Assembly (NCBI GenBank): GCA_021018815.1
Contig: JAITYX010000141.1
Span: 496,001-560,000 of the forward strand
Source of the DNA: Talinum fruticosum
Taxonomy: Eukaryota > Streptophyta > Magnoliopsida > Caryophyllales > Talinaceae
Reading direction: 5' to 3'
Length of the DNA stretch: 64,000 nucleotides
In this document: piece by piece, positions 46,613 through 57,755 of the stretch
How the letters are laid out: every line of letters begins with the position of its first letter
Numbering within the stretch: the stretch's first letter is position 1
Position numbers and translations under genes: made by a program
The notes under the pieces: generated by a model
What the model saw: only the letters and a program-made list of their open reading frames with translations
Database searches by the model: none
What the model was told of the DNA's origin: nothing

Positions 46613-48693
46613 TATAGGAACCACGGCCGTGGGGCCAACTAGGACCGAGTTTCCCCACGAATGTCGGGTTTTAGAAATTTTAAAGAATGATTTAGGGTTT
46701 TGAAGATGGTTTTGAAATGTGGGGATGAACCTCTTATTAAGGTTTCCGAATTTTATTAAGTTAAGTTAAAATGAGTTAAATCAGATTGAGTGCTTAGGTT
46801 TTATGTATCATTTTATTTTAGAAATTATTTTCATAAGTCACAGGATATTATTTCCTAACCGAACAATAAATAAGATTAGGTTTTCTGTTTCTGTTGTGAG
46901 GCTCAGGGCCAAACCGATGTGAAAACACCGGTTTGGACCGGAGCCTCCAAGCTCCAAGGCGGCAACCTGCACCCGGTGGTGGCCGGTGTTGGCCAAGGAC
47001 TAAGGCTGAGACCGTCGGTCTCATCCTCCGGCCTGTCTTGGCGAGATCCAGTAACCTTTTATCTTATTGTTCAATTGGAAATAGCAGGAAGCAAATCCGA
47101 AGAAATAAATTAAAAGGGAGTCGCCGATCGGTTTTAGGAAAGAAAAACTAACAAAAACAAAGTAAAGTTTACTTTTCCAATCTTAGTATGGGAGAAACCA
47201 AGATTGAAAAAGATAAAAAAATGACTCCATAGGTCTTGGAATAGAGAATCGGATTTCGGGCGAGGGTATGAAACATAGGGATAAGCCCTTCCGTTCCACC
47301 CGTCAAACAATGTGCATTATTAGTTTGAGTAGTGAATCAAAATAATGCACAAAACACAAGCAAACAACATGCAATACAGAAATTAAAGCAACCATAACAT
47401 AATAATGAAAGTAATAAAAAGCAAATAAAGAAAAACGATCAATAAAAAGAAGCGAGAAAGAAACGAAAAGCGGAGAAAAAGGCAAGAAATTAAAGGATTA
47501 CATCGGGCGGGGAAGAATTAAAAGAGATACAATTTTCTCCACAATACTGAAAATGATAAAAGTAAAAAATAAATAAGTAAACCGTTGTGAGGATCGAATT
47601 AGTGCCCTCGAGTCGTCATACTCGTTGATCCGGATCTCGGATCTGGATTTGGTGATATGAAGGTGGTGAATAGAGGAAGGCTTTTTGTGAGTTTTAGGTG
47701 TAGGTAGGTAAAGGATGTATGAATGATGAAGTTTTCAAGTTTAGATGTTGGTTTAAATGAACAAGTAGAGTAGTAATAGGCTAAAAAGAGACCAAGACAT
47801 CAAAATACAAAGAGGAGTATTCGAGTAGCTCGTAATTAGGTTTCAACGAGTGTGACGCCGAGGGATGAGCCATTGCTTGAAGTGAGAGCCTAAGCTCTCT
47901 ATTTATAGGGAGAAGAGTAGGTCACAAATGACCTAGGGTTACTCTCAACCAGCGGTCTAGAATTAGTTGCAAAATCGAGTCGGAATAATGTGAAGATTAA
48001 ATCGGATAAAAACACGATAGAACTGGATAGAAAAGGGGTTAGGGCGCCAACCATAGGTTGTTTTCTAGGGTGCTTGAGCCTTACGTGCTACAACGAGATT
48101 CCTTAGCCCAAAACACAATGTTTCAAGGTGAGGAAAAACGGTAGGGGCGCCGACCACCAAGGGCTTTTCTAGGGTTTTGTGCCCTTCCGTGCTGCTAGGG
48201 GGATCTTAAGGCCAAAACATAGTGTTTTGAGTGAAAAATGCTTGGTAGGGGCGTCGACCATACACAACGTCACTTTGGGGAATGTGTGCTCCTAGTCTCG
48301 GGCGAGACTTTGGAGAAAAACACAACACTTTAATGCTTGTGATCATGAAATATAGCGAGTTAATGTCGTCTTGAGGTCTTCGACCCGTGTCCGATTGGAC
48401 AAAAGTGAAATGTAGAATTCTTAGCCTAGAATTTTTGGTACGCGGACCTTGGACTCCGTTATCTCTAGAGGCTAGGCCGGGCTTGGACTATCCGAAAGAA
48501 AAAGGATTTTTGGACCGACCCAAGGCAAAAGGCTATTTATTTGTGATGGGATTCTTTGTGGTTTATTGGCTTCGTCGCACCAATCAAATTCGATCCGTGA
48601 TCCAAATCCTCAAACAAGTACTCGGGATTTCATCATCGACCCAACAAATAAATAAAATAGAAAAAGGGGTGACACTTTTTAGGTGTCACGTAG
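46613..48693 (-). repeat. LTR C, third member of the AB LTR family
   Basis: It shares with A and B the end words GGAACCACGGCC and GACACTTTTTAGGTGTC. Internal blocks also match: TTTCCCCACG, ATCGGGCGGGGA, CTAGTCTCG, CAAAAGGCTATTTATTTG, and a TATA box on the minus strand at 47899. It is 2081 bp. A polypurine-like tract (minus AAAGTAGGGGCTAAC) and 3' UTR-type sequence adjoin its upper side, so it is a 3' LTR of a minus-strand element whose body is gone. It abuts element D at 46612. Confidence 0.88.
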
Positions 48694-49192
48694 TTAGCCC
48701 CTACTTTGACCGAGTCTAAAATACAAAGGTCAAAGTAGACACTAAAGGGTACTTACCTGTTATTGACATTACTTCGAATCTGATTAAATTGATGTGTCCG
48801 AAATTAGGTATCATTTAACTTGAACTCGACAAGGGCCTCGGACTTAACTAGTGGAGTCCGAAGTCCGGGTTGTTGATTCTTGAACTTGGCTACTTAAAGA
48901 CCCGAAGCTCGGATTCATGTGCCTAAACTTGACTATGCGCTTAGTTTGAAGCTTGGCGGGAGACTTGAACATGACTCACGTAGTAAAGTCCGAAGACTAG
49001 CGGAGATGCCCGAACTCACCATTTCTTGGATCCGAAGTTCGGCGGAGTATCCCGAGCTTGGCTTGATTAATATCCTGAAGCTCGGATGGTGGCCTAAGCT
49101 CGGATGCCAAATCATGTTTTAAATTGTTTCCTTGACTTAGCCATGGGAAGATTCTAAAGTCCTGGCATGGTGTCTCAACCTTGGCCATTGTT
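48694..49192 (-). other. 3' UTR remnant of the element that owned LTR C
   Basis: Starts with the polypurine tract. It then carries irregular CCGAAGCTCGG/GAAGCTTGG words that look like decayed forms of the 46-bp repeat next door. No coding sequence. Confidence 0.6.
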
Positions 49193-49422
49193 GGGCTTGA
49201 AGCTCGACTGGGTTGCATCCGAACCTTGATCACTACTCGGGCTCGAAGCTTGACCGAGTTGTGTCCGAACCTTGACTCGCTGTTGGGCTCGAAGCTCAAC
49301 CGAGTTGTGTATGAACCTTGGCTCGCTCTCGGGCTCGAGACTCGACCGGAGTGTGTCCGAACCTTAATTACTCGTTGGGCCTGAAGCTCGATTGAGTTGT
49401 GTCTCAACCTTGATACATACAT
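49193..49422 (-). repeat. Five tandem 46-bp repeats in the LTR-C 3' UTR
   Basis: Units begin GGGCTCGAAGCT and contain GAGTTGTGTCCGAACCTTG. Anchors at 49193, 49239, 49285, 49331 and 49377 are exactly 46 bp apart. Copies differ at several sites each. Confidence 0.92.
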
Positions 49423-52128
49423 TATTTTCCCGTACATACAATGGGAATCAAATGAAACAAATAGAACAACAATACATACATTATTTTCGGTTTGTGTCTT
49501 ATATTATGGAAAAAATTGTGGTACGAGAACTCTTTTCTTATATTGCCCCACCCACTAAGTCCAGTTTGGCAACTCGTTATGATGCTAATTTTATATATTA
49601 ATTGATATTTTATGAAAAGCTTAATTGATGGTCCAATAATTAGGAACACTTTTACAATATAATATTTAGCTTTTTAATTTCGTTTTTGTAAAATATAAAA
49701 AAGTCAGATTTCATGCATGCATATTCCACCTCCAACTAGTAGCTTTAAAGCCCGAAAAATGGTTGTCCAAAATAAATAAATAAAAATTCTCAAAAAATGA
49801 AAATTGTCAAGGCATTTGGAGTACTTTCACATCCCACCTAGGGGTCTCCTAAATAGTTTGTCCAAGTTGGGTTAATTATAGTTTTCCATATAAAAAAAGA
49901 GATAATATATGGTTTGTCCAACTTTAACTTTTAATTGAGTTATATATGGACAAAAGGGCCATTATTACTACTCACGCAATAGTTAAGTTTAAAAAGTTCT
50001 TAAAGAAAATATAACTATTACTATTGATAATATTTGAACCAAAAACAAAAATTAAAGAGCGTCCAAATAAAATGCAATCAATACAATATTTGAACCAAAA
50101 ACAAAAACTAAAGAGCATCGAAATAAAATGCAAAAGTTTAGAATAATACCGAAAAAATTAATTGTCTTCAAAGCTAGTCCACAATCCAAGATTCAAACCA
50201 AAATTCATATGAAGTCAATCCCGAACTCAATATTTGACTTTCTCAAAATAATTAAACTATTCTAAAGTACAATCTAAAACTGGAAAATTTTAGAAAGAAA
50301 TTCTGAGTAGAAGGAAATTTGACTTGCTTGCTCTGGAATGCATTTGCCGTCTATAATCTGTCTCGCTATTTCCCCTTTTATGCTTCTCAACGGGACAAAG
50401 TTTGAATGGGAAGGGTCTCCTTCATGAAAGTAAAACCAAAGAGTTAGAGATGGTGTAGGTTTGTAGTTTGGTGCTGCGGTGAGAGGGAAAATAGGAGAAT
50501 GTTTCTTTCCTTTGAAACAGACCAAAGAGGAGAGATAGATTTGAGGTTTTTCTTAAAAAAATAGGAGTAAAAATTAAAAGTTACAATTACCTGTATTCAA
50601 ACCCAAAACTTCTCTCACCAACATTAATAGTTGAATCCATCACACCATCGATTTATAAAAAAAATACACAAATTTAATAAATTTTGATAATTACAAACAA
50701 AATAACTTTAAAAAAATAAAGGAAACCTGGAAATCGCCGGTTGGAGTTGATATCTTCTTCAACGTAGGGACGACTGTTTCTCGCTGGAAAATATGGAGAT
50801 TTGACATTCAATTTGCCAAAACTACATAATCTACCAACATGCATCCAATTTCCTCTTAAATGGTGTACATAACTCCCTATTTCGCATCAAAATTCTTGCT
50901 TTTGGGTTCAGTAAGAGGGAAAATAGGGAGATCTGACGCCGGACAATTAAATGTTGTATGGCGTTCAGGATCTGGGTTCAGTGCTTTTGGGTATGTGCGG
51001 GGGGTGTGTCCTGTTTGGCGGTCGGAAAAAATTTTCTTTCTCGCGAGGAAAAAATGGTGTATATGAAGGTAAGGATGACTGGGGAAAAATGTCTGCATCT
51101 TGTGGTGGTAGTTTCGGGGAGGTTCGGGAATGATAGAAGGTTTTGGGGGGTTGAATGACGAATGGGCTTTTGGTTGGGGGTGACAGAAGGTTATGTGGGG
51201 AGGGGTTTGAATGACTAATGTTTTTTATGGGGTGGGGGAGGGAGTGTTGGGAATGACAGAGAAGGTTCTTGGGGGGGATTATGTTGAATGACGAATGGTT
51301 TTGGGGGTTTAGGTGAGAGTATTTATGAAAATTATCCAAACACCTTCTTTGAATGAGTATTTTTAATTTATCTTAGTATATTTTTTAAGTTTATTAAAAT
51401 GAATTTTTATTAAATTTAAAATTTAAAATTTTGATGGTTATGATTAAATCATGACATTTGTACGGTCTATATTGTACGAGTTATGATGGTTGTCATGGTT
51501 ACCAATTTGCGACAACCATTATATCCGCACTTCTCGTTTAATTACACTGATTTTTTGTTTTAAATTTATTTTTACATGGTATTTTCTATATTCTATGCAT
51601 GAACCTTCGATGAAGATATGGCCAGGGCTCGAGATTTGGTCATCGTTACGGGTACCTCAAATGATAGTTATAGTTCGATTTAACTTTCACAGTTTATTAA
51701 AATGTTGCTTAATTATTTAGGATTTCTAAGAGACCTGCAAGGGCATCATAAAGAGAGTTATTGTGGTATATGTGACCATAATAAAGTAGTTATCCATACG
51801 ACCAAATTTATATTTTTAGTAGCTTATAGCAAAAGAATTTTTTTTTTTGTATGCATAGAAAAAAAATTCATGGTTTTTGTTGTGGTGGTTACACATTCTA
51901 TTATCATTCATTTTGTTGGTGCATAACCTTTTTCCACAAATTAATCCTTTCATATGGGTTAGAGATGACAGGATGGCTGATATGATAAAGTTTGATGACA
52001 TTGTGAGAGGTAGTGTGGTGTTCCTGTTGACGTAGATGGACACGTTTTAAACCTCTTTTACGCATGCATGCACACGCACACGTATATACATATAATATTA
52101 TACACACACATATATATTACAATATATA

Positions 52129-52134
<6 letters not shown>
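49423..52134. other. AT-rich DNA, origin unresolved, no gene recognised
   Basis: Composition changes sharply from the retrotransposon sequence on both sides. Only short frames occur; those at 50860-51340 overlap a G-rich repeat tract and resemble nothing I know. It separates the LTR-C remnant from the RT fragment of element E and may be an insertion or the old target DNA. Confidence 0.45.
51126..51312 (+). repeat. G-rich imperfect tandem repeats, three units of about 55-70 bp
   Basis: Units share GAATGA(T/C)AGAAGGTT, a run of five to seven G, and TTGAATGACGAATGG. The plus strand holds many runs of four or more G and could fold as G-quadruplexes. Confidence 0.75.

Positions 52135-52172
<38 letters not shown>
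52135..52172 (+). repeat. (TA)n microsatellite
   Basis: About 19 TA units. It lies at the junction where element E coding sequence begins. Confidence 0.95.
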
Positions 52173-52176
<4 letters not shown>

Positions 52177-52204
52177 GTTATATATAATATATATACATAT
52201 ACGT

Positions 52205-52925
52205 GTGTAAGTAAATGAGTAAGGGCTCCCCAGAATGGGACTGGCAATTTTGGAAGTTGGGCTAGATATGCTTTCAGCTGGGAGAATGCTTCTTCTACTT
52301 GAGAATCCCACTCGAACTTCGCTCTCTTCTTAAGAACTTTGAAGAAGGGTGACATTTATCTGCAGACCTTGACATAAATTGTCCTAGGCGGCTACGCACC
52401 TGTTAGCTTTTGAACCTCCTTGATGGTCCTGGGGACTTCATGTTGAGCACAGCTTGCACCTTGTCGGGATTTGTTTCTATCCCTTTATGGTAGATCATGA
52501 AGCCTAGGAACTCCCAACCTTGATTCCAAAGGTGCATTTTCGGGGTTCGACTTCATCCCGTACCTTCGTAGGACTTCAAACGTCCTTCGAGAGATTAGAA
52601 ACATGATCAATGTCCTACTTGCTTTTGACGATCATGTCGTCAACATATACTTTCGTAGTCTTTCCAATGAGGTGGGCAAAGATCATGTTGACCAACCTTT
52701 GGTAGGTGGCTCAAGCATTTTTCAACCCGAAGGGCATTATATGAAACAGAGAAGGGCGTGACTGCTGTAGCATCGACGAGTTTGTCAATTTTTGGCAAAG
52801 AAGCAGTGTCTTTCGGACATGCTTTGTTGAGGTCGGTGAAGTCAACGCACATTCTCTATTTACCGTTCGACTTGTTCACCAAGACTACATTAGCGATCCA
52901 CTCGGGGTATTGGTATTCCTGAATG
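52205..52925 (-). pseudogene. Reverse transcriptase fragment of Gypsy element E (Retand-like)
   Basis: Minus blocks include MCVDFTDLNKACPKD (near 52852), the RT substrate-binding region, and KVLKKRAKFEWDSQVEEAFS (52134-52355), the RT to RNase H linker. It is cut near 52205, just past LKAYLAQLPKL, so RNase H and integrase are absent. Stops and frameshifts are present. Confidence 0.82.
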
Positions 52926-53230
52926 AACCACTGCCTCAAGTAGCTTCCGACCTCCTCGGCCACTTGCTATGCTACGTTACGCCCCGGATGTCTTCGTTTT
53001 TGGATGATGGGCTTATGGGATGGGTGATATTCAAATTGTGCTCAATGACTTTAGTGGTGGCGAAGCACACCATCATAGTTTTTGGCAAGGCTGTCTTTGA
53101 TCCCTTTGCGGAGGTTCCCGCCACTTATACGTAACGATCGGGGCAAGTTTCCTCTAAAGAGATGAGTTCGATATCTTCGAAGGTGTAGGCCGGTCCCCGC
53201 CATGGTCTTCGGTGGTGGTGAAGCACACCA

Positions 53231-53821
53231 TCATAGTTTAAGGAATTTTGGTAGGGGCTCTACTTTCGGTCTCTTAGCTTTGGGGTCATCATTAGTTTTT
53301 CCCTCCTTCGCTCGCTTCTCCATTAAGGGTCGAAGGCTTATGACATAGCATTCCCTTGAAGTTTTCCGATCTCCGTAGATTTCACCTACAAATCCGTTGT
53401 CGAGCTCATACTTCATAAGGAGAAGATATGGAGCAATGACTTGTCTTGCTTTGGTTGAGGGTGAGACGTCCAATGATGACATTATATGCGGAAGGCACGT
53501 CGACCACCAAGAAATTTACTTCAATATTCTGTCCTCTCGCCTTGTCTTCGATCCTAAGCGGTAGGCGGATCATGCCGAGAAGATGCACTTGTCTCGCCCC
53601 AAATCTAAGGATTGGATTTATGAAAGGGATGAGATTCCGAGGGTGTATTTCAACTGGTTTAAGCACTCCATTGTGATGATGTCCATCAAGCCTCTTGTAT
53701 CCACCAGAACCCTCCGGACTATGGCGTCCGAGATTTTCAACGTAATGACCATGGGGTCATTGTGTGAGGTGGTCATGCCTCTCGGATCCTTATCTCCGAA
53801 GGTCATCATGGGCACCTTCAC
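53231..53821 (-). pseudogene. Aspartic protease fragment of element E
   Basis: Minus frames 53618-53821, 53406-53666 and 53231-53482 are consecutive: VRRVLVDTRGLMDIITMECL, RQVHLLGMIRLPLR, VNFLVVDVPSAYNVIIGRLT, then SRECYVISLRPL. DTRG stands where active proteases have DTGA or DTGS, so the catalytic site is altered. YNVIIGR points to the Retand side of the Tat group, unlike the AB/D proteases. Confidence 0.82.
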
Positions 53822-53853
53822 GAGGCGGAGGCTGCTCGTGATCTATGCTCTCC

Positions 53854-54350
53854 TTAGGTGAGCTTCCTAAGAGGAGGGGTCACGCCCGGCCGAGCCCCCA
53901 GCGATGGTGACATCGTCATCTTCATAACTCTTTTCTCCTTGCCTTGAGGAACCTCCCTTAGCTCCATGGGTATCCTTCTTGAGAAAACGGTCGATTTCCC
54001 CATTATCGGCCAATTCCCCAAGTGCCTTTTTAGGGCTCGACACTCAGCGGTGTTAAGCCCCGGTTGCTCGTAGAACTCATAATACTTGTTAGAAACTCGT
54101 GCCTTGGTAGGAGTAGACATGGGAGGTGGCTTCTTAAGCATGGGATGCCCTTTGATTTCTATCAAAATACTTCGTGGATCGGTGTTGAAGCGGTGGTTCA
54201 CTTCGTTCTCTCGGGACTTCTTTTCATTTTGGGAATTAAACTTTCCATCCCCTCCTTTTCTCTTTGCCTCCTCCCCCTCCTCTGCGTAGATCTCCATGGC
54301 CTGGATGAAGTCGGTCGCCTTCGGAGCGCCTCTACGAGAGTAGTCACCTT
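53854..54350 (-). pseudogene. Gag C-terminal fragment of element E
   Basis: The minus frame 53854-54297 starts inside TDFIQAMEIYAEEGEEAKRK and contains RFNTDPRSILIEIK and KYYEFYEQPGLNTAECRALK. The last resembles the CEFHxxxGHxTxxCxxLK zinc-knuckle box, with the first Cys replaced by Tyr and the His lost. It is truncated upstream where Copia LTR sequence begins. Confidence 0.78.
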
Positions 54351-54360
54351 CGTTCGAGCA

Positions 54361-55886
54361 AGAGAAAACTTAAATTTTCCACTCCCGAGTCCGAAGCCTC
54401 GGATTCTACATTCATATCATTCTGAGTACTATCAAGGAATCAGGTTCAAACCTCATCTCTTCTAAGTTTTGATTACAAGTCATTATGAGTGTTATAGAAA
54501 CTATTCTTAGTGTTACGTAAACTATTGCATATGTTTTCATTCGATTACGATCGACTCACAAATCACACTCTTGAACATCATTTCACACTGATGGTTCTAA
54601 GTCACCCAGACACCACTTATATTTATCGCATGTTCAAACATTCACTCTAACTCTTTCAAACTAAGTTCGACTTCATATTCTAAGTTAAAGTGAATTACAA
54701 CGTTAATACAACTTTCTAAGTCAGCATGTTTTGATTGAAATAAATTTGTCTATATCAAGTACTCGTACTCTAATATTCTCTGTCTAACTTGATCTTTCTC
54801 TAGACTGACTCGGATGGAATTTAAGTATAATCAATATGAGGCTCGGAAAATTCCACACTTCCAGGTCTCGAGATAATTATGCACTTAATTATCTTAATTA
54901 AATTATTATTCGTGCCTAATCTTGGACCAAAGTATTTTATACTTTGAGAACCAAAATTTGTTTACTTTTGTAGGTTATCTAAATGAGGTTATCTTAATTT
55001 TGAATTACAAAAGTAACTTGCTTCAAGTTGTCAATCACCAGTAGACAAGGCGTTTCTACTTCGAATAAGGCCCGGACGATGTGTCGGGTTGTCTATTTCC
55101 AAAGCTGGAAATCTTCAACACTAAGCTCAATGGTGGTTTCCACCCTACTTTTCGAGACACCACCAGTGGATTGGGACATTTTAAGGAGTCAAGAGCCACT
55201 GCACAATATTCACATCTTCACGGATCTTTTCGAGGGACTCGAAAAACCGTTACAACTGGTCATAGAAGACTTCTCGAAGAAAGTCACAACAGGCTAATCT
55301 ACTCGGGTCATCTATAAATAGAAGCCACTCCACAAGACTTGAAGATTGCTCGAAGATATTGCTGAAATTATATCTCTTTGTATAATACTCATTCAATCTT
55401 CTTCTTACAACTCCATGTCTCGTACTAAACACTTTTCTAAGTTGTAAAGTCTTGTAATCAGTCACATACTCTCTCTTACTCTCTAAGTAAGGTCCCTTGA
55501 CTGAGCTGTAAGGGTTAACTCAGCTCAGTTGTCCCAGCTGTAAAGGTTACCTCGGTTAGGAAGTACTAGATCGGATAAAGGAATTTCGAGTTTAGAAGAA
55601 CTCGTAAGGAATTGTCTAAGGGAGTAATTTTGGTTGAGTCAATCTACCGTATTTTGTGGATTCAAAATAGTGGATTTAACTTGGCGCTTGGACTAGCACC
55701 GGCCGTGGTTTTCCGCCCGGGAGGGTTTCCACGTAAATATGAGTTCTTACTTTTCCGAGTCCAATCTAGACTCGGATAGTCTTGATTATTGTTTTCAAGT
55801 CTTAATCTTCAAAGTTTCATTAAATTTCCTCATCACCCTATTCACCCCCTCTAGGGTGACCGAGACTCTCCAAGAGCAAACCTTCA
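54361..55886 (+). mobile_element. 5' LTR of the Copia (Sirevirus-like) element; left end approximate
   Basis: The right end, CA at 55885-55886, is fixed by the primer binding site that follows. A TATA box lies at 55313. The left end is placed where element E coding similarity stops; I could not identify a TG start, and the LTR may be truncated. No 3' LTR follows the element. Confidence 0.6.
55313..55321 (+). promoter_or_regulatory. TATA box of the Copia LTR
   Basis: TATAAATAG within TCTATAAATAGAAGCC, about 570 bp before the LTR end. Confidence 0.7.
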
Positions 55887-55888
55887 AT

Positions 55889-55900
55889 TGGTATTAGAGC
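55889..55900 (+). other. Primer binding site of the Copia element
   Basis: TGGTATTAGAGC, a one-base variant of the TGGTATCAGAGC site complementary to the initiator Met tRNA, two bases after the LTR. Confidence 0.92.
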
Positions 55901-55945
55901 CTAGCCTTTCGAAATAATCTAATAATCCAAAGGTTTAAAGATCAA

Positions 55946-57069
55946 ATGGCTCGGAACAATGGAGAGTTCGATGAAGGAAGATCTTCCAGCAGACCACCAA
56001 AGTTTAAAGGATCAAATTTCGTACACTCTGGAAGAAGCTCATGGAATGCTTTCGATCGGATCATGATAAAGATGTTTGGAACATCATACAAGAAGGCAAC
56101 TACATTCCAATGAAGATGGAAGATACAAGACCCGTGCCTAAAGCAAAGTTCGAATACACCACTGAAGAGGCAAAAAGTTCGAAAGAACTTTAAGGCGATG
56201 AACATTCCGATGTGCGCCATCAGCTCGGAAGAATACAACAGAGTGTCGGCTTGTGACACAGCAAAACATGTATGGGACACTCTTGTCAACACATATGAAG
56301 GCACCAGCTAAGTTAGACAAGTGAAGATAAGCCAATATCTTCACAAATATGAGCTGTTCAAGATGGAGCTAGAAGAAAACATCACTTAGATGTTCATCCG
56401 CTTCACCGAGATTACAAACAATCTCAAATCTCTGGGTAGAAAGATATCCCATGAAGAGATGTGCGAGAAAAATCCTAAGGAGTCTACCCAAGAGAAGATG
56501 GGGTCCTAAGTTGACAGCCATCGAGGAAGCTTAGAACCTCTCTCTATTAAAGCCGGACGAACTCATTAGGAAGCTACTCACCCATGAGATCCATCTCGGA
56601 AGAAGAGGATGCCGAGGTCAGCACTAAAATGAATATTACGTTGAAGGCCTCGGAACGCAAAGAAAAGAATATGAGTTCCTCGGACTCGGAAGAAGATCCC
56701 ATGGCACTCATCACTCGAGGCTTCAAAAGAATGATAAAGCACAAGAGATGGGAGAAAAGACCAAGAGAAGAGCTCTACAAGAAAGATAAGAAGGATAGAA
56801 AAGGTAAACACTCTTCCCATTCAAAGTTATCTTTAACTAAGAACTCTGGGTGTTTTGAATATGGCGAGTAAAGATCACATAGTCAAAGACCGCCCAAGGA
56901 GAAAGAGGGACAAAAAGAAGAAGAAGGCTTTGATGGCCACATGGAATGATGAAGATTCATCTGAAGAAGATGAAGACTCGGACGACTCAAAGTGTCCGAT
57001 GGCGTTATCGGACTCAAAGTGTCCGATGGCGTTATCGGACTCGAAGCTGAATCTAAGTCGGACTCGATA
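55946..57069 (+). pseudogene. Gag of the Copia element
   Basis: It opens MARNNGEFDEGRSSSRPPKF. After a frameshift near 56010 it reads DVWNIIQEGNYIPMKMEDTR, FKAMNI, ISSEEYNRVSACDTAKHVWD and KISQYLHKYELFKMELEENI, the UBN2-type gag of plant Copia elements. The zinc knuckle near 56848-56892 reads CFEYG, then after another shift KDHIVKDR. Two of the CCHC cysteines are Tyr and Arg. A Lys/Glu/Asp-rich tail follows, with a 27-bp duplication at 56984-57037. Confidence 0.85.
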
Positions 57070-57755
57070 ATTCGGACAATGAAGAGACGAATCCTCGGGA
57101 GGTAATAGAATACTTCCTCAAGTTTTCCAAAGTTGATTTAGCCAAATATATTTACACTTTGGATGAAAAGTCCAATTCTAATTCCTCTCAATTTAAAGAA
57201 CAACTTGAGTCTATCACTTCGAGAGCATTGTTTTGAAAAATGAATTAGAGAAACCGAGACTTACTCTAAGAGAGCTCAAGACTAGTACTCAAGCTAATGA
57301 GACTAAGTCCGAGACACTCGGAAGAGAAAATGAGCATACTGAAACAAAAGCTCAATGAGTCTCAAGAACTTGTTTTGAAGTTTACTCAAAGTTAGAAAAA
57401 TCTTGACATGCTCTTAGGCTCTCAATGTGTCTATTTCAGGAAAGAAGGACTTGGTTTTAACAAAGAGGAGGAATCTAATTCCTACTAAGATCTTTTCAAA
57501 AATGATTCCGAAGCTGTAAAGTTCAAAAAATTGAACACGGTCCCATTCATAAGAATGAAAGGAGGACTGAGCTCGGACCAACTTACAAGAGAAAGTCTTT
57601 TCCACCGATTTATAAAAGAAAAGATTTTCAAAAGAAAGAGACACAGACTCGGTTTTCGAAAAGAAAGACTTAGAATAAGACCAAACCCAAAGTTATTCAA
57701 ATCTAGGTTCCCAAGAGTATTCTTCCTCGAAAAGGACCACGAGTAAAGGAAGTTA
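57070..57755 (+). pseudogene. Degenerate gag/protease linker of the Copia element
   Basis: Broken Glu/Ser/Lys-rich frames with coiled-coil character (LESITSRAL, LKTSTQANET) and a basic FKRKRHRLGFRKE stretch near 57630. No DTG protease site could be read. The Copia protease normally lies here and is missing or unrecognisable. Confidence 0.55.

Noticed and set aside
49193..49422. Evenly spaced direct repeats that could be mistaken for a CRISPR array
   Set aside because: The 46-bp units are head to tail with no unique spacers, in a plant retrotransposon 3' UTR.
46613..54350. One complete element formed by LTR C and gag-pol fragment E
   Set aside because: LTR C belongs to the AB family, while the E protease (YNVIIGR) is of a different Tat branch, and 2.7 kb of unrelated DNA lies between.
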